Shown: positions 7,942 to 15,554 of the stretch, piece by piece
Layout: each line of letters starts with the position of its first letter
Position numbering within the stretch: the stretch's first letter is position 1
Position numbers and translations under genes: made by a program
The notes under the pieces: model-generated
The model's input: the letters and a program-made list of their open reading frames with translations, nothing else
What the model was told of the DNA's origin: nothing
Databases searched by the model: none
Origin: DAIOGN01 sp036745245
GTDB taxonomy: Bacteria; Zixibacteria; MSB-5A5; JAUVRN01
Length of the DNA stretch: 22,053 bases
Assembly (NCBI GenBank): GCA_036745245.1
Contig: DAIOGN010000043.1
Span: 1-22,053, forward strand
Reading direction: 5' to 3'

Positions 7942-9609
7942 TTCGGCGCCGCGCGCGCTCTCGTCGAGCAGCCGGCAGCCCTCGATGAGAATCGCCTCGT
8001 TGGAAAGCGAGGTGTTGGGAGACGGAATTTCGGCTTCGGTCACCTGCTCCACCAGCCAGTTGCCCTGATGCCAGGACATCGCGCGATGGATGGCCGCGTC
8101 CCCCTTGAGCGCTCCCAGCTCGGCAAACGTGACGCATCCCTTATTGAGGTACAGGGACAACGGATCCGTCGACGGTTCGGGCGAGTGCAGCGTTACTTTC
8201 GCGGTGCGCTGACTGGGGCCAAGGGCCTGCAAGAGGTCGATCAGGTTCATGTCCGACAGGTTGCCGGCGGTGCCGGCTCCGGCGGTCGGGGCCAGCTGGG
8301 CGCGTGACGAACCGACGAGCCGCGTCCGCACCTTCTTCACCTTCAGAATCACTGAATCCAGTCTTCCCTGAAGGTCGAGGATGTCCTCGATGCCCAGCGC
8401 CAGGAGGCTCGTGAGCCGGTCCACATGCTGGCTGTCGACCAGAAGGAAGGTCGGCGTCTCCGTGAGCGTTACGCCGTGCGACAGCAAGTAGTGAATGGCC
8501 TTGATCACAATCGACGGCTGGGCGCGCAGGCGGAGAATGATGATGTTGGGATGCTTGCGCCGGCTGATCTGCGGGCAGGCCTCCAGCGAATCGGTGATGA
8601 ACGCCTGGAACCCTTCCTGCCGCAGGCGCGCTTCGAGCGGAAAGATGTGGTCGAGCCAGTCGGTGTACACGAGCACCCGGTTCTTGTGATCGTCGGCTTC
8701 CTGGGCCGGCAGGTCTTCCTCGAGCAGAGCCAGGAACGCGTCCACCGTCGGCTTCTGTACCAGGGTGCCTGAAAGTTGCGCGAGTCCGGCCTCCACACCC
8801 GTCACCAGGGCGCGGTGAAGCGCGTGCTCCGGGTGAAACCGGTCGCAGAACAGATCTACCAGGGTGAGCGCCTGCGCACCGAGCCCGGCGGCCGTGGGCT
8901 GGCTGTGAGCGGAGGACTTCGCGTTCACGTACATCGACCTGAGTACGGAAGCCAGCGAGGGCTCCTCGTGAAGCGCCGACAACAGCCGCGTGTAAGAAGA
9001 GGTCGATGTCTTGGCTCCCGCGGCGATCAGATCGGACTGCCGAAAGCGCAGCAGGGCGTGAAGCTGCCCGGCCTCGAGTGTGAGCTTGCGCTCGGCCTCC
9101 GAGAGCGGCAGGGCCGCGACCAGGCGCTTGAGGAGCTCCAGGAACTGCGCATCCGCGTGGGGCAGGATGTTTTTCTTGGGTGTAATGAGTGCGCGCGTAT
9201 CGGGCCAGAGCCGCCGTGCACGCTCCAGTTGCGCGGCAAGCGCTTCGTGGCCATTCGCGGACGCCTCTGGCGTTCGCAGTGAGATGTCATCCTCCCACAG
9301 CTCGGAGGTCTGGCTCGCGAATCGATCGAGGGCGGTCGCAATGTCTGCATCCTTAATAAGGAACGCATGGACGTCGGGGTGCGCGAAGATGTCGGTGGTG
9401 AATGGCTGCCGGCTGGACAGCTGGAATTCGAGCTGATTGCGCTGTAGACTGGCCGTGAGCACCGACTCGATCGCAGGATCCTCCGTCACGGTCGGAATCG
9501 ACTGCGTGGCTCCCTCGTCGGGCAGGTCGATGGGGGCGCCGCCGGACGAGTGGCCGTCCAGGCTGGAGGCGGGTTCTTCGGGCAATTCGAGGTCGAAGGA
9601 GTCCGACAT
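7927..9609 (-). CDS. PATAN (DUF4388) protein with a degenerate receiver-like domain
   Basis: This 560-residue soluble protein has no signal peptide. Residues 1-50 are acidic and low in complexity; 60-300 are largely helical and not recognised. Residues about 310-432 resemble a response-regulator receiver (NRVLVYTDWLDH..., then ALGIEDILDL like the usual GADDYL segment). However, the normal phospho-acceptor Asp after the third strand is replaced (PNIIILRLR), and the first-strand acidic pair is reduced to one Asp. Residues about 450-548 match the PATAN/DUF4388 pattern (LSDMNLIDLLQALGPSQRTAKVTL, LYLNKGCVTFAELGALKGDAAIHRAMSWHQGNWLV), a domain known from signalling proteins of myxobacteria, cyanobacteria and Deinococcus. 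A phosphorylation-independent adaptor role is inferred. The ATG at 9609 has no clear ribosome binding site, so the start is less certain than the body. Confidence 0.75.
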   Translation of the reverse strand: MSDSFDLELPEEPASSLDGHSSGGAPIDLPDEGATQSIPTVTEDPAIESVLTASLQRNQLEFQLSSRQPFTTDIFAHPDVHAFLIKDADIATALDRFASQTSELWEDDISLRTPEASANGHEALAAQLERARRLWPDTRALITPKKNILPHADAQFLELLKRLVAALPLSEAERKLTLEAGQLHALLRFRQSDLIAAGAKTSTSSYTRLLSALHEEPSLASVLRSMYVNAKSSAHSQPTAAGLGAQALTLVDLFCDRFHPEHALHRALVTGVEAGLAQLSGTLVQKPTVDAFLALLEEDLPAQEADDHKNRVLVYTDWLDHIFPLEARLRQEGFQAFITDSLEACPQISRRKHPNIIILRLRAQPSIVIKAIHYLLSHGVTLTETPTFLLVDSQHVDRLTSLLALGIEDILDLQGRLDSVILKVKKVRTRLVGSSRAQLAPTAGAGTAGNLSDMNLIDLLQALGPSQRTAKVTLHSPEPSTDPLSLYLNKGCVTFAELGALKGDAAIHRAMSWHQGNWLVEQVTEAEIPSPNTSLSNEAILIEGCRLLDESARGAESASA

Positions 9610-9737
9610 GCGTATTGAGGAAGCCCGCTTGCTTATGTAATTCTGCCGGCCGGAGCGGGCGCTCCTCCTTCATATAGTCGGAAGACCCGGGGAAAGGTTT
9701 ATCGGACGCACCGGAGGCTCCGGGGCCGGGCGAGACC

Positions 9738-11417
9738 TCAGGCGCGAACGAGCGTGCGGTAGCGGTTGCGGCGGTTCTCGAAAATCCTGTCGCCAAGTTC
9801 GCGTTTCCGCGACGCCTCGTACGACGAGAAGTTTCCTTCGTACCAGCGCACAGCGCCGCCGCCTTCGAACACAAGAGTATGCGTAGAGATGCGATCGAGG
9901 AAGAAGCGGTCGTGGCTGATCACGAGCACACAGCCGGAGAACTGCATGATGGCTTCTTCCAGCATGCGAAGCGTGTTGACGTCGAGGTCGTTCGTGGGTT
10001 CGTCGAGGAGGAGCACATTGCCGCCCGACTTGCAGATCTTGGCCAGATGCGCTCGATTGCGCTCGCCGCCCGACAGCTCGCCCGCCGTCTTCTGCTGAGA
10101 GGCACCCTTGAATCCGAATTGTGCGAGGTACTTGCGTATGGGGATGGCCTGGCGGCCGATCTGCACATCCTCCAGCCCGCCACCGATCTCTTCGAGCAGC
10201 GGTCGATCGCTGTCCAGCGTACGGTCCTGATCGGAGTACGAAAGTCGCACGGTCGAGCCCAGCGTCACCGTTCCACCTGCCGGAGTCTGATCACCTGTGA
10301 TCATTCGGAACAGCGTCGTCTTCCCCGTGCCGTTGGGGCCGGTGATCCCCACCACGCCGCCGCGTGGCACGCTGAAGCTGAGGCCCTCGAAGAGCGTCCG
10401 GTCCCCGTACGCAGCCGCTGCATCGCGGAAGTCCACGATCTGCGAGCCCAGTTCCGGCCCGGGGGCGATGCGCATGAACGTCTCGGTGCCTTCCTTTTGC
10501 GCGGCGGTTTCGCGCGCCACCAGCTGCTCGTATTCACGCAGGCGGGCGCGCCCGGAGTCGTTACGGTCTTCTTTGCTCATGCGGATGAACTTCAGCTCGC
10601 GATCGAGCATGCGCGCACGCGGGCTGTCCTTCTTCTCCGCCTCAGCGAGCTTCCCCAGCTTCTGCGACAGCCAGGAGCTGTAGCTGCCCTCCCACGGAAT
10701 GCCGTGGCCACCTTCCAGCTCGAGAATCCACTTCGTGACGTTGTCGAGGAAATAGCGATCGTGCGTGACGATGATCACCGTCCCGGGATACACCTTCAGC
10801 TGTTCTTCAAGCCAGTCGATGGTCTCCGCGTCGAGATGGTTGGTGGGTTCATCCAGAAGCAACAGGTCGGGCTTTTCGAGTAACACGCGGCACAAGGCCA
10901 CGCGCCGCTTTTCGCCGCCGGAGAGGGTCCCCACCAGGCGGTCATCGTCGGGCAGACACAACGCGTCGGCGGCCACGTTCACGGCCACATCGAGATTCCA
11001 TCCGTCGGACGCATCGAGCTTGTCCTGCAGGGTGCCCATGCGATCCATGGCCTTCTGCATCGCCGCGTCGTCCAACGGACCCGCCATGCTGTCGGCCAGT
11101 GCGTTGTACTCATCGAGCAACCCCTTCACCTCGCCGAAGGCGCCTTCAATCACCTGGCGCACGGTGAGCGTGGGGTCGAGCTGGGGCTCCTGTTCCACCA
11201 TACCAGAGGTGAACCCAGGCGTGATTTCGGCGTGTCCCACGAACTCCTTGTCGCGGCCCGCCATGATCCGCAGCACGGTGGACTTGCCGGCGCCGTTCTC
11301 GCCCACGATGCCGATTTTGGCGCCCGGATAGAAGCTGAGGTTGATGTCTTTGAGGACCTGCTTGGGCCCGTAGTACCGGCTCACGCCGTACATGTGGAAT
11401 ATGTATTTCTCAGTCAT
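9738..11417 (-). CDS. ettA: ABC-F translation factor EttA (energy-dependent translational throttle A)
   Basis: EttA binds the ribosomal E site and couples ATP/ADP level to entry into elongation; it has no membrane domain. The 559-residue product closely matches the length and layout of E. coli EttA. Nucleotide-binding domain 1 has Walker A GENGAGKST (39-47), signature LSGGEKRRVAL and Walker B LLLLDEPTNHLDA (catalytic E190). Domain 2 has GPNGTGKTT (360-368), LSGGERNRAHLAK and LLLDEPTNDLD (E473). The helical arm and interdomain linker (about 245-315, rich in Lys, Arg and Glu) lie between them. The ATG at 11417 starts at MTEKYIFHMY, where family proteins begin; an in-frame upstream start at 11504 would add 29 unrelated residues and run into the preceding terminator region. 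A possible -35 (TTGACC, complement of 11499-11504) has no good -10 partner, so the promoter is unresolved. Confidence 0.93.
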   Translation of the reverse strand: MTEKYIFHMYGVSRYYGPKQVLKDINLSFYPGAKIGIVGENGAGKSTVLRIMAGRDKEFVGHAEITPGFTSGMVEQEPQLDPTLTVRQVIEGAFGEVKGLLDEYNALADSMAGPLDDAAMQKAMDRMGTLQDKLDASDGWNLDVAVNVAADALCLPDDDRLVGTLSGGEKRRVALCRVLLEKPDLLLLDEPTNHLDAETIDWLEEQLKVYPGTVIIVTHDRYFLDNVTKWILELEGGHGIPWEGSYSSWLSQKLGKLAEAEKKDSPRARMLDRELKFIRMSKEDRNDSGRARLREYEQLVARETAAQKEGTETFMRIAPGPELGSQIVDFRDAAAAYGDRTLFEGLSFSVPRGGVVGITGPNGTGKTTLFRMITGDQTPAGGTVTLGSTVRLSYSDQDRTLDSDRPLLEEIGGGLEDVQIGRQAIPIRKYLAQFGFKGASQQKTAGELSGGERNRAHLAKICKSGGNVLLLDEPTNDLDVNTLRMLEEAIMQFSGCVLVISHDRFFLDRISTHTLVFEGGGAVRWYEGNFSSYEASRKRELGDRIFENRRNRYRTLVRA

Positions 11418-11507
11418 GGGGTCTCGTTCCCGGGAGGTTGTTGCGGATCGTTGCCGGCCCGACCGGGGAGGCCCACAAATGCACCAGAGCACCGCGAGGG
11501 TCAAGCA

Positions 11508-11541
11508 CCGAAGGAAAAGGGCGGGTCCGTTGACCCGCCCC
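11508..11541 (-). terminator. intrinsic terminator after the 1065-residue secreted protein
   Basis: On the minus strand a perfect 9-bp stem, GGGCGGGTC with GACCCGCCC (11519-11527 and 11532-11540) around a 4-base loop, is followed directly by TTTTCCTT. It begins about 35 bp after the stop of the secreted-protein gene and ends about 90 bp before ettA. It should separate the two genes. Read on the plus strand it lacks a T-run, so it is directional. Confidence 0.8.
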
Positions 11542-11575
11542 TGTGATCCCAGAGGATCGTTGACGCCCCGGAAGC

Positions 11576-14500
11576 CTAGTTACAGCTGGCCGCCATCGGG
11601 CTTCCGGCGCAGATGTCGCACGGCGGCGCCCCACCCTTGAACACATAGCCTACCAGGGTGATGATGTCCGCTGAGGTCACTGTGCCCGAGCAGTTCACGT
11701 CACCGGCCGCCACGCAGGGCACCGGCGCCGCACCGCCCTTGAACACGTACCCCACCAGCGTGATGATGTCGGCCGAAGTCACCGTGTTCGAGTTGTTCTG
11801 GTCGCCCGGCAGTGTGATGAGACAGTCACCCCCCTGGCAGTTTGCAGAGGACGCCGCTCTCAAGGCTGCTATGGTCAGCATAAGGTCGGTGGTGGATACA
11901 GTGGACAGCGCAAGCCCGTAGCCCCACACGGTGGGCGTCACGTGGCTCACGGTCTGGTTGTAGCCGCTCACGAGCATGATCGACAGGTCGTCAAAGTTCT
12001 GGCCCGTATCGATGTGGATGCCCGTACCCCAGCTGGCGGCCGCCCCGAAGGTGGTGAAGAGCTTGTACAACGAGTCGGTGTTGTAGCCGCCTTCGGGGTG
12101 CACGTAGTTGGGATTGGCCAGCACCTGCGCCGCCTGCGCGCCGTTCTTGCTGCACGAAGCGCCCTGAGGCAGATGGAACAGCGCCATGTACTTGGTATTG
12201 GGTGTGAAATTGCCCGCCGTGTCCGACGTTCCACCCACCTGCCCGATCCAGCCGTTGGCTTCCGACCCTGCGCCGGCGTTCTGTGCAGCATTTGGGTCCA
12301 CGTCGATGTCGGCCACCGCGCCAAACGACACGCCACTCTGCGTGCCCCCCGTGAGACTCGACATGGAGAAGCGGAAATACGCCCCTCGGTTCATGCCGGG
12401 CGACTTGGGAAACACCATGGCGTAATCGAGCTCGATCGTCGTGTCGGTGGTCGATGCCGTGCCTGTGGCTACATCTGCGGTGTATGTGCTATCTCCCACG
12501 GCGACGGCAGAATCGCGCTTCACGTGGAAGGGCGACTGAGCGCGAAACGACTTGTTCAATGCGCGTGTGCGGTCGGCCAGGCTCATGAACGCGTTGTGAT
12601 GCGCCACGGTGTCGCCGGAGAGGACCCGCGTGATGACCGGCGAGCCCGAGTACATCCACTCGGACGAGTCGGCGTAGGACATGAAGCCTCTCCCGGTGCC
12701 GCCCACGTCGCCCATTTCCAGACAGCTCGACACCTGCATGCGGTGCGATCCTGTGGACAGCGTGTCGTCGGTGCACTCGTTCCAGACGCTCGCGGAGAAC
12801 ACCTGCAGGTTGACATCGATCGGGTCGCCCCCCTGCCCCGGATCGTTCTCCGGATCGTTGGAGGTCACCTCGAGGCGCCACATGTACTCGGCCGGATCGC
12901 CGAGACCCAGTGCGTCGAACTCCACGTCAATAATATGCGGAGCGCCTCCGGCCAGAATCGTGCTGCTCACCGAGGGAAGGCCGTTCAACGTAATGTGAGA
13001 AGCTCCACCGTTGTCGGCCATCACGGTGACCGTGTAGGACAGGTTGGCGTTACCCACGGAAATGACATTGAGGTCGACCGACTCCGAACCGCCGCCGGGA
13101 TGGGCGCGCAGCTCGATATAGTTGGTGGGAGTCACGGCGATCACCGGCGCAAGCACCGGATGCCGCGCTTCCGGCGCATACACGGTGTAGGGGCTCTCCG
13201 CCCAGGCACCGCCCGCGAACACGATCGGACCGGCGTGCCGGTCGTCCACATACGATAGATACACGCCCGAGTCGGCCTGCGCGGCCGCAGTCACCCAGCT
13301 TTCGCTGTAGCAATCCCCCGGATCGCAATCCGGTGTGACCGTACCCGTGATGTTCTGCGGCCGATCCCACGTGAGGCCGCCGTTGGACGACACCGAACAG
13401 TACAGTTCGCCGTTCACGTGCCCCCCCAGCGTGCCCTGATCGTCCACGGTGGCGCAGTCCGTGTCGGTGGGACCAAACTGCGTCCACACCGCGTACAGGA
13501 GTTCGTCGGCGATGCCGTGCACGGCGGGCGGCTTGATCGACAGGCTCACCTCGGCGATCGCGAGGTTGTTGGAGCCGGCGCCGTTGTTGGGGGCGATGTT
13601 CGTGATGGTGCCACCGCCGCAGGTGTTGGTCCAGCCCGCCGAGGTGATGAGCCGGATGCCGGTGGCCAGGCTCCAATGGTACAGGTTGGTGGGCGTGGTC
13701 TCCCCGGAGGCCGGCGCGGTGTCGAAGATGGCGTGGATCAGACCTGCGTCGTCGTAGGCGATGGCGACATCCACGTTGCCACCTTCGGGACCGGCGGCCG
13801 AGTAGTTCGTGAGGTTCTGCATGGCCCCCCACGTGACTCCACAGTCGCTGGACACGTAGCGTACCAGGTCCGCATTCGTGTTGTTGATCGGTTTGAACAT
13901 GAAGATCTGGACTTCGCTGCCACGCGCCTCGATCACGTTGGTGATGAACGCGTCGTTCGGGTTGAGCGGGTCGAGCAGTTCGGGCTGAAGCCCGGGCCAC
14001 GCAATGGAACCGGCGCCGTCATTGATGATTCCGCGCCAGTACCACACTTCGTTGGACGCGCCCGACCAGGTACCGATGGCATGATGCACCATGTCGCCAC
14101 CGCACTGCGAAATGGCCTGTTTGGGCCACACGACGGCGGTGGCCTGGTACTCGGAGCCGGGCGGATTGGGTGACACCGACGGGGTCCCGGCGAAAATGCC
14201 GTTGCCGGACGTCAGATCGAGCTGGACTTCCCAGTACTGGATGCCTCCCGACTCCGGAAAGTCATGGTACTGGCACACGCCCTTGCCACCAGGCCGATTC
14301 CTGAAGTTCGTGTATCCCGGGCGCACGGCCGAGAACTCCTGGCCATTTGCCAGAAGCGGACTCCCGAGCGCGAGGCGCCGTACGGTGCTGCCGTCGTCGA
14401 GGGTGAAATTGGCAGGACCGCCAGCGACGGCCACACGGTTCCAGTTGACGGTGCGAATGGTGAGCCCGGCCGTCGTGCCCTTCGTCCACGTGGCCTGCAC

Positions 14501-14773
14501 GTTGTTGCCCGTCTTGTCCACCTGATGTCCTGTGCTGCCGTTGTGCTGATAGTCGTAGTAGGTGGTGCCCACCTGCGTGCCCGGCGTGATGGCGGCCGCG
14601 CCGAAGCGCCTGGCCTCGCCAAAGCGGTGCGCGGCCGGCGCGGGTGCGCCTTCGTCACCTGCCACCTTCTGGAGCGGAGTGCGCATCCTGTAGCGTGGCA
14701 CGTTGGCTCCAAAGACCGGCGTGACAATCGATAGGCAGAGTATCGCCGCTGCCAGTGTGGCTGCTTTCTTCAT
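11576..14773 (-). CDS. large secreted protein with Asp-box motifs, beta-sandwich region and C-terminal dockerin-like pair
   Basis: This 1065-residue protein has a Sec signal peptide (MKKAATLAAAILCLSIVTPVFG, likely cut near 22/23). Residues about 60-540 look like a beta-propeller or sialidase-like fold. They contain two Asp-box motifs, SSDCGVTW at 308-315 and SSNGGLTW at 462-469, but I see no catalytic signature, so enzyme activity is not claimed. Residues about 543-660 resemble a secreted Ig-like beta-sandwich, including the VTSNDPENDP segment common in Hydin/choice-of-anchor type domains. Residues 660-985 are unrecognised. Two dockerin-like calcium loops follow at 990-1051, then a short Cys-containing tail. 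The ATG has a strong GGAGG ribosome binding site (14782-14786) 8 bp upstream. A promoter lies about 100 bp upstream and a terminator downstream, so it is a single-gene unit. Extracellular location is well supported; the ligand or substrate is unknown. Confidence 0.82.
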   Translation of the reverse strand: MKKAATLAAAILCLSIVTPVFGANVPRYRMRTPLQKVAGDEGAPAPAAHRFGEARRFGAAAITPGTQVGTTYYDYQHNGSTGHQVDKTGNNVQATWTKGTTAGLTIRTVNWNRVAVAGGPANFTLDDGSTVRRLALGSPLLANGQEFSAVRPGYTNFRNRPGGKGVCQYHDFPESGGIQYWEVQLDLTSGNGIFAGTPSVSPNPPGSEYQATAVVWPKQAISQCGGDMVHHAIGTWSGASNEVWYWRGIINDGAGSIAWPGLQPELLDPLNPNDAFITNVIEARGSEVQIFMFKPINNTNADLVRYVSSDCGVTWGAMQNLTNYSAAGPEGGNVDVAIAYDDAGLIHAIFDTAPASGETTPTNLYHWSLATGIRLITSAGWTNTCGGGTITNIAPNNGAGSNNLAIAEVSLSIKPPAVHGIADELLYAVWTQFGPTDTDCATVDDQGTLGGHVNGELYCSVSSNGGLTWDRPQNITGTVTPDCDPGDCYSESWVTAAAQADSGVYLSYVDDRHAGPIVFAGGAWAESPYTVYAPEARHPVLAPVIAVTPTNYIELRAHPGGGSESVDLNVISVGNANLSYTVTVMADNGGASHITLNGLPSVSSTILAGGAPHIIDVEFDALGLGDPAEYMWRLEVTSNDPENDPGQGGDPIDVNLQVFSASVWNECTDDTLSTGSHRMQVSSCLEMGDVGGTGRGFMSYADSSEWMYSGSPVITRVLSGDTVAHHNAFMSLADRTRALNKSFRAQSPFHVKRDSAVAVGDSTYTADVATGTASTTDTTIELDYAMVFPKSPGMNRGAYFRFSMSSLTGGTQSGVSFGAVADIDVDPNAAQNAGAGSEANGWIGQVGGTSDTAGNFTPNTKYMALFHLPQGASCSKNGAQAAQVLANPNYVHPEGGYNTDSLYKLFTTFGAAASWGTGIHIDTGQNFDDLSIMLVSGYNQTVSHVTPTVWGYGLALSTVSTTDLMLTIAALRAASSANCQGGDCLITLPGDQNNSNTVTSADIITLVGYVFKGGAAPVPCVAAGDVNCSGTVTSADIITLVGYVFKGGAPPCDICAGSPMAASCN
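11621..11806 (-). repeat. tandem dockerin-like module in the 1065-residue secreted protein
   Basis: Residues 990-1051 contain two copies of an EF-hand-like loop followed by a helix. The two copies share the identical 19-residue run TVTSADIITLVGYVFKGGA. The second loop reads GDVNCSGTVTSAD, with ligand-type residues at the D1, N3, S5, T7, T9 and D12 positions. At DNA level the copies differ at eight positions within 47 aligned bases of this run, all synonymous. In cellulosomal systems dockerins bind cohesins; here only the module is visible. Confidence 0.8.
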
Positions 14774-14870
14774 GAACCATTCCTCCCGGGCGGGCTGTGA
14801 CTGTTGCTTACGGCACTACCGTCGGGGCGGTTGCACGTCCGTCCCCGAGTACACGTTGGAAGACCCCATG

Positions 14871-14898
14871 AATATAAATTCCCCCGCCATTTCGCCAA
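14871..14898 (-). promoter_or_regulatory. sigma-70-like promoter for the 1065-residue secreted protein
   Basis: Read on the minus strand, TTGGCG (complement of 14893-14898) and TATATT (complement of 14871-14876) are separated by 16 bp. The -10 matches consensus at five of six positions and the -35 at four of six. The start of transcription would fall near 14864, giving a leader of about 90 nt before the ATG at 14773. The AT-rich patch is conspicuous in this GC-rich region. Confidence 0.45.
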
Positions 14899-15044
14899 AC
14901 GGTATCTGCCGACGGGCCGGAGACCCCGCTTGTGAAGCGTGCCGCCCGGCAATCGAATTTGACCCGATCTCCGGCCCCGCCTTCCTTGGCAGTGCCTATG
15001 AACACTCTGCGTCCGGCCACACCCGTGGGACCCAGACCGAACCG

Positions 15045-15554
15045 ATGCTGAAGCCCTTCGGGCATCTGCTCGCAACTCTCCTGGCCGTCCTCCCGGGCTC
15101 AGGCGTGGTCGGGCTGGAGCGTGTGGGAGATGTCCTCCAGTTCGCCGTTCCGGCGGGTGCCGGCGCCGCCGCGATTGTCATGCGCGACTGGGCAGGCGTG
15201 CGGCAGTTTGCCCTGGTCATGATCGTAAGCCAGGGAGCCACGCACCTCATCAAACACACCGTGAAGAGTCGCAGACCCGACGGCGGCAAGAATGGCTTTC
15301 CGTCGGCGCACACGTCGTCGGCCTTCGCGGGCGCAGGATTCGCATCCTTCCGCTACGGAATGCGCACCACGTGGCCCCTGCATGTCGTGGCGGCTCTCAC
15401 GGGCTACAGTCGCATGACGGCGAACAAGCACCATTTCGTGGATGTGTTCGGAGGCGCCGCATTGAGCCTCTTGTGTTCATGGCCCTTGGTACGGCGAAGA
15501 ACACGTGTCGAGGGGATCCCCGAGCCGTCGAAACGGAATCGAGCGGGCGGATGA
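15045..15554 (+). CDS. PAP2-superfamily membrane phosphatase
   Basis: This is a phosphatidic-acid-phosphatase type 2 / vanadium haloperoxidase-like enzyme, 169 residues from the chosen start. All three motifs are present: KxxxxxxRP as KHTVKSRRP, the central motif as FPSAHTSSAF (nucleophile-side His), and SRxxxxxHxxxD as SRMTANKHHFVD. Hydrophobic segments before and after suit an inner-membrane protein acting on lipid phosphates such as phosphatidic acid, phosphatidylglycerophosphate or undecaprenyl pyrophosphate. The ATG at 15045 begins a normal family N-terminus (MLKPFGHLLATLLAV) but has only a weak ribosome binding site. An in-frame ATG at 14868 has a better one (GGAAGA) but would add 59 hydrophilic residues unlike the family. 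The stop overlaps the acyl-CoA synthetase start as ATGA, so the two are coupled. Confidence 0.8.
   Translation: MLKPFGHLLATLLAVLPGSGVVGLERVGDVLQFAVPAGAGAAAIVMRDWAGVRQFALVMIVSQGATHLIKHTVKSRRPDGGKNGFPSAHTSSAFAGAGFASFRYGMRTTWPLHVVAALTGYSRMTANKHHFVDVFGGAALSLLCSWPLVRRRTRVEGIPEPSKRNRAGG

Noticed and set aside
9652..9670. GGAGC/GCTCC hairpin and an AAGGAGGAG ribosome-binding-like sequence on the minus strand
   Set aside because: No start codon follows the ribosome-binding-like sequence at a useful distance, and the hairpin has a 5-bp stem without a T-run. The next start, at 9609, is over 50 bases away.
9879..10883. Long open frame on the plus strand antisense to ettA
   Set aside because: It lies wholly inside a confident ettA gene. 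Its product is rich in Arg, His and Leu with no recognisable domain, the usual shadow of GC-rich coding sequence.
11942..13258. 438-residue open frame antisense to the secreted Asp-box protein
   Set aside because: Composition is dominated by Arg, His, Val and Gly with no motif, and the opposite strand has a signal peptide, Asp boxes and a dockerin-like end.
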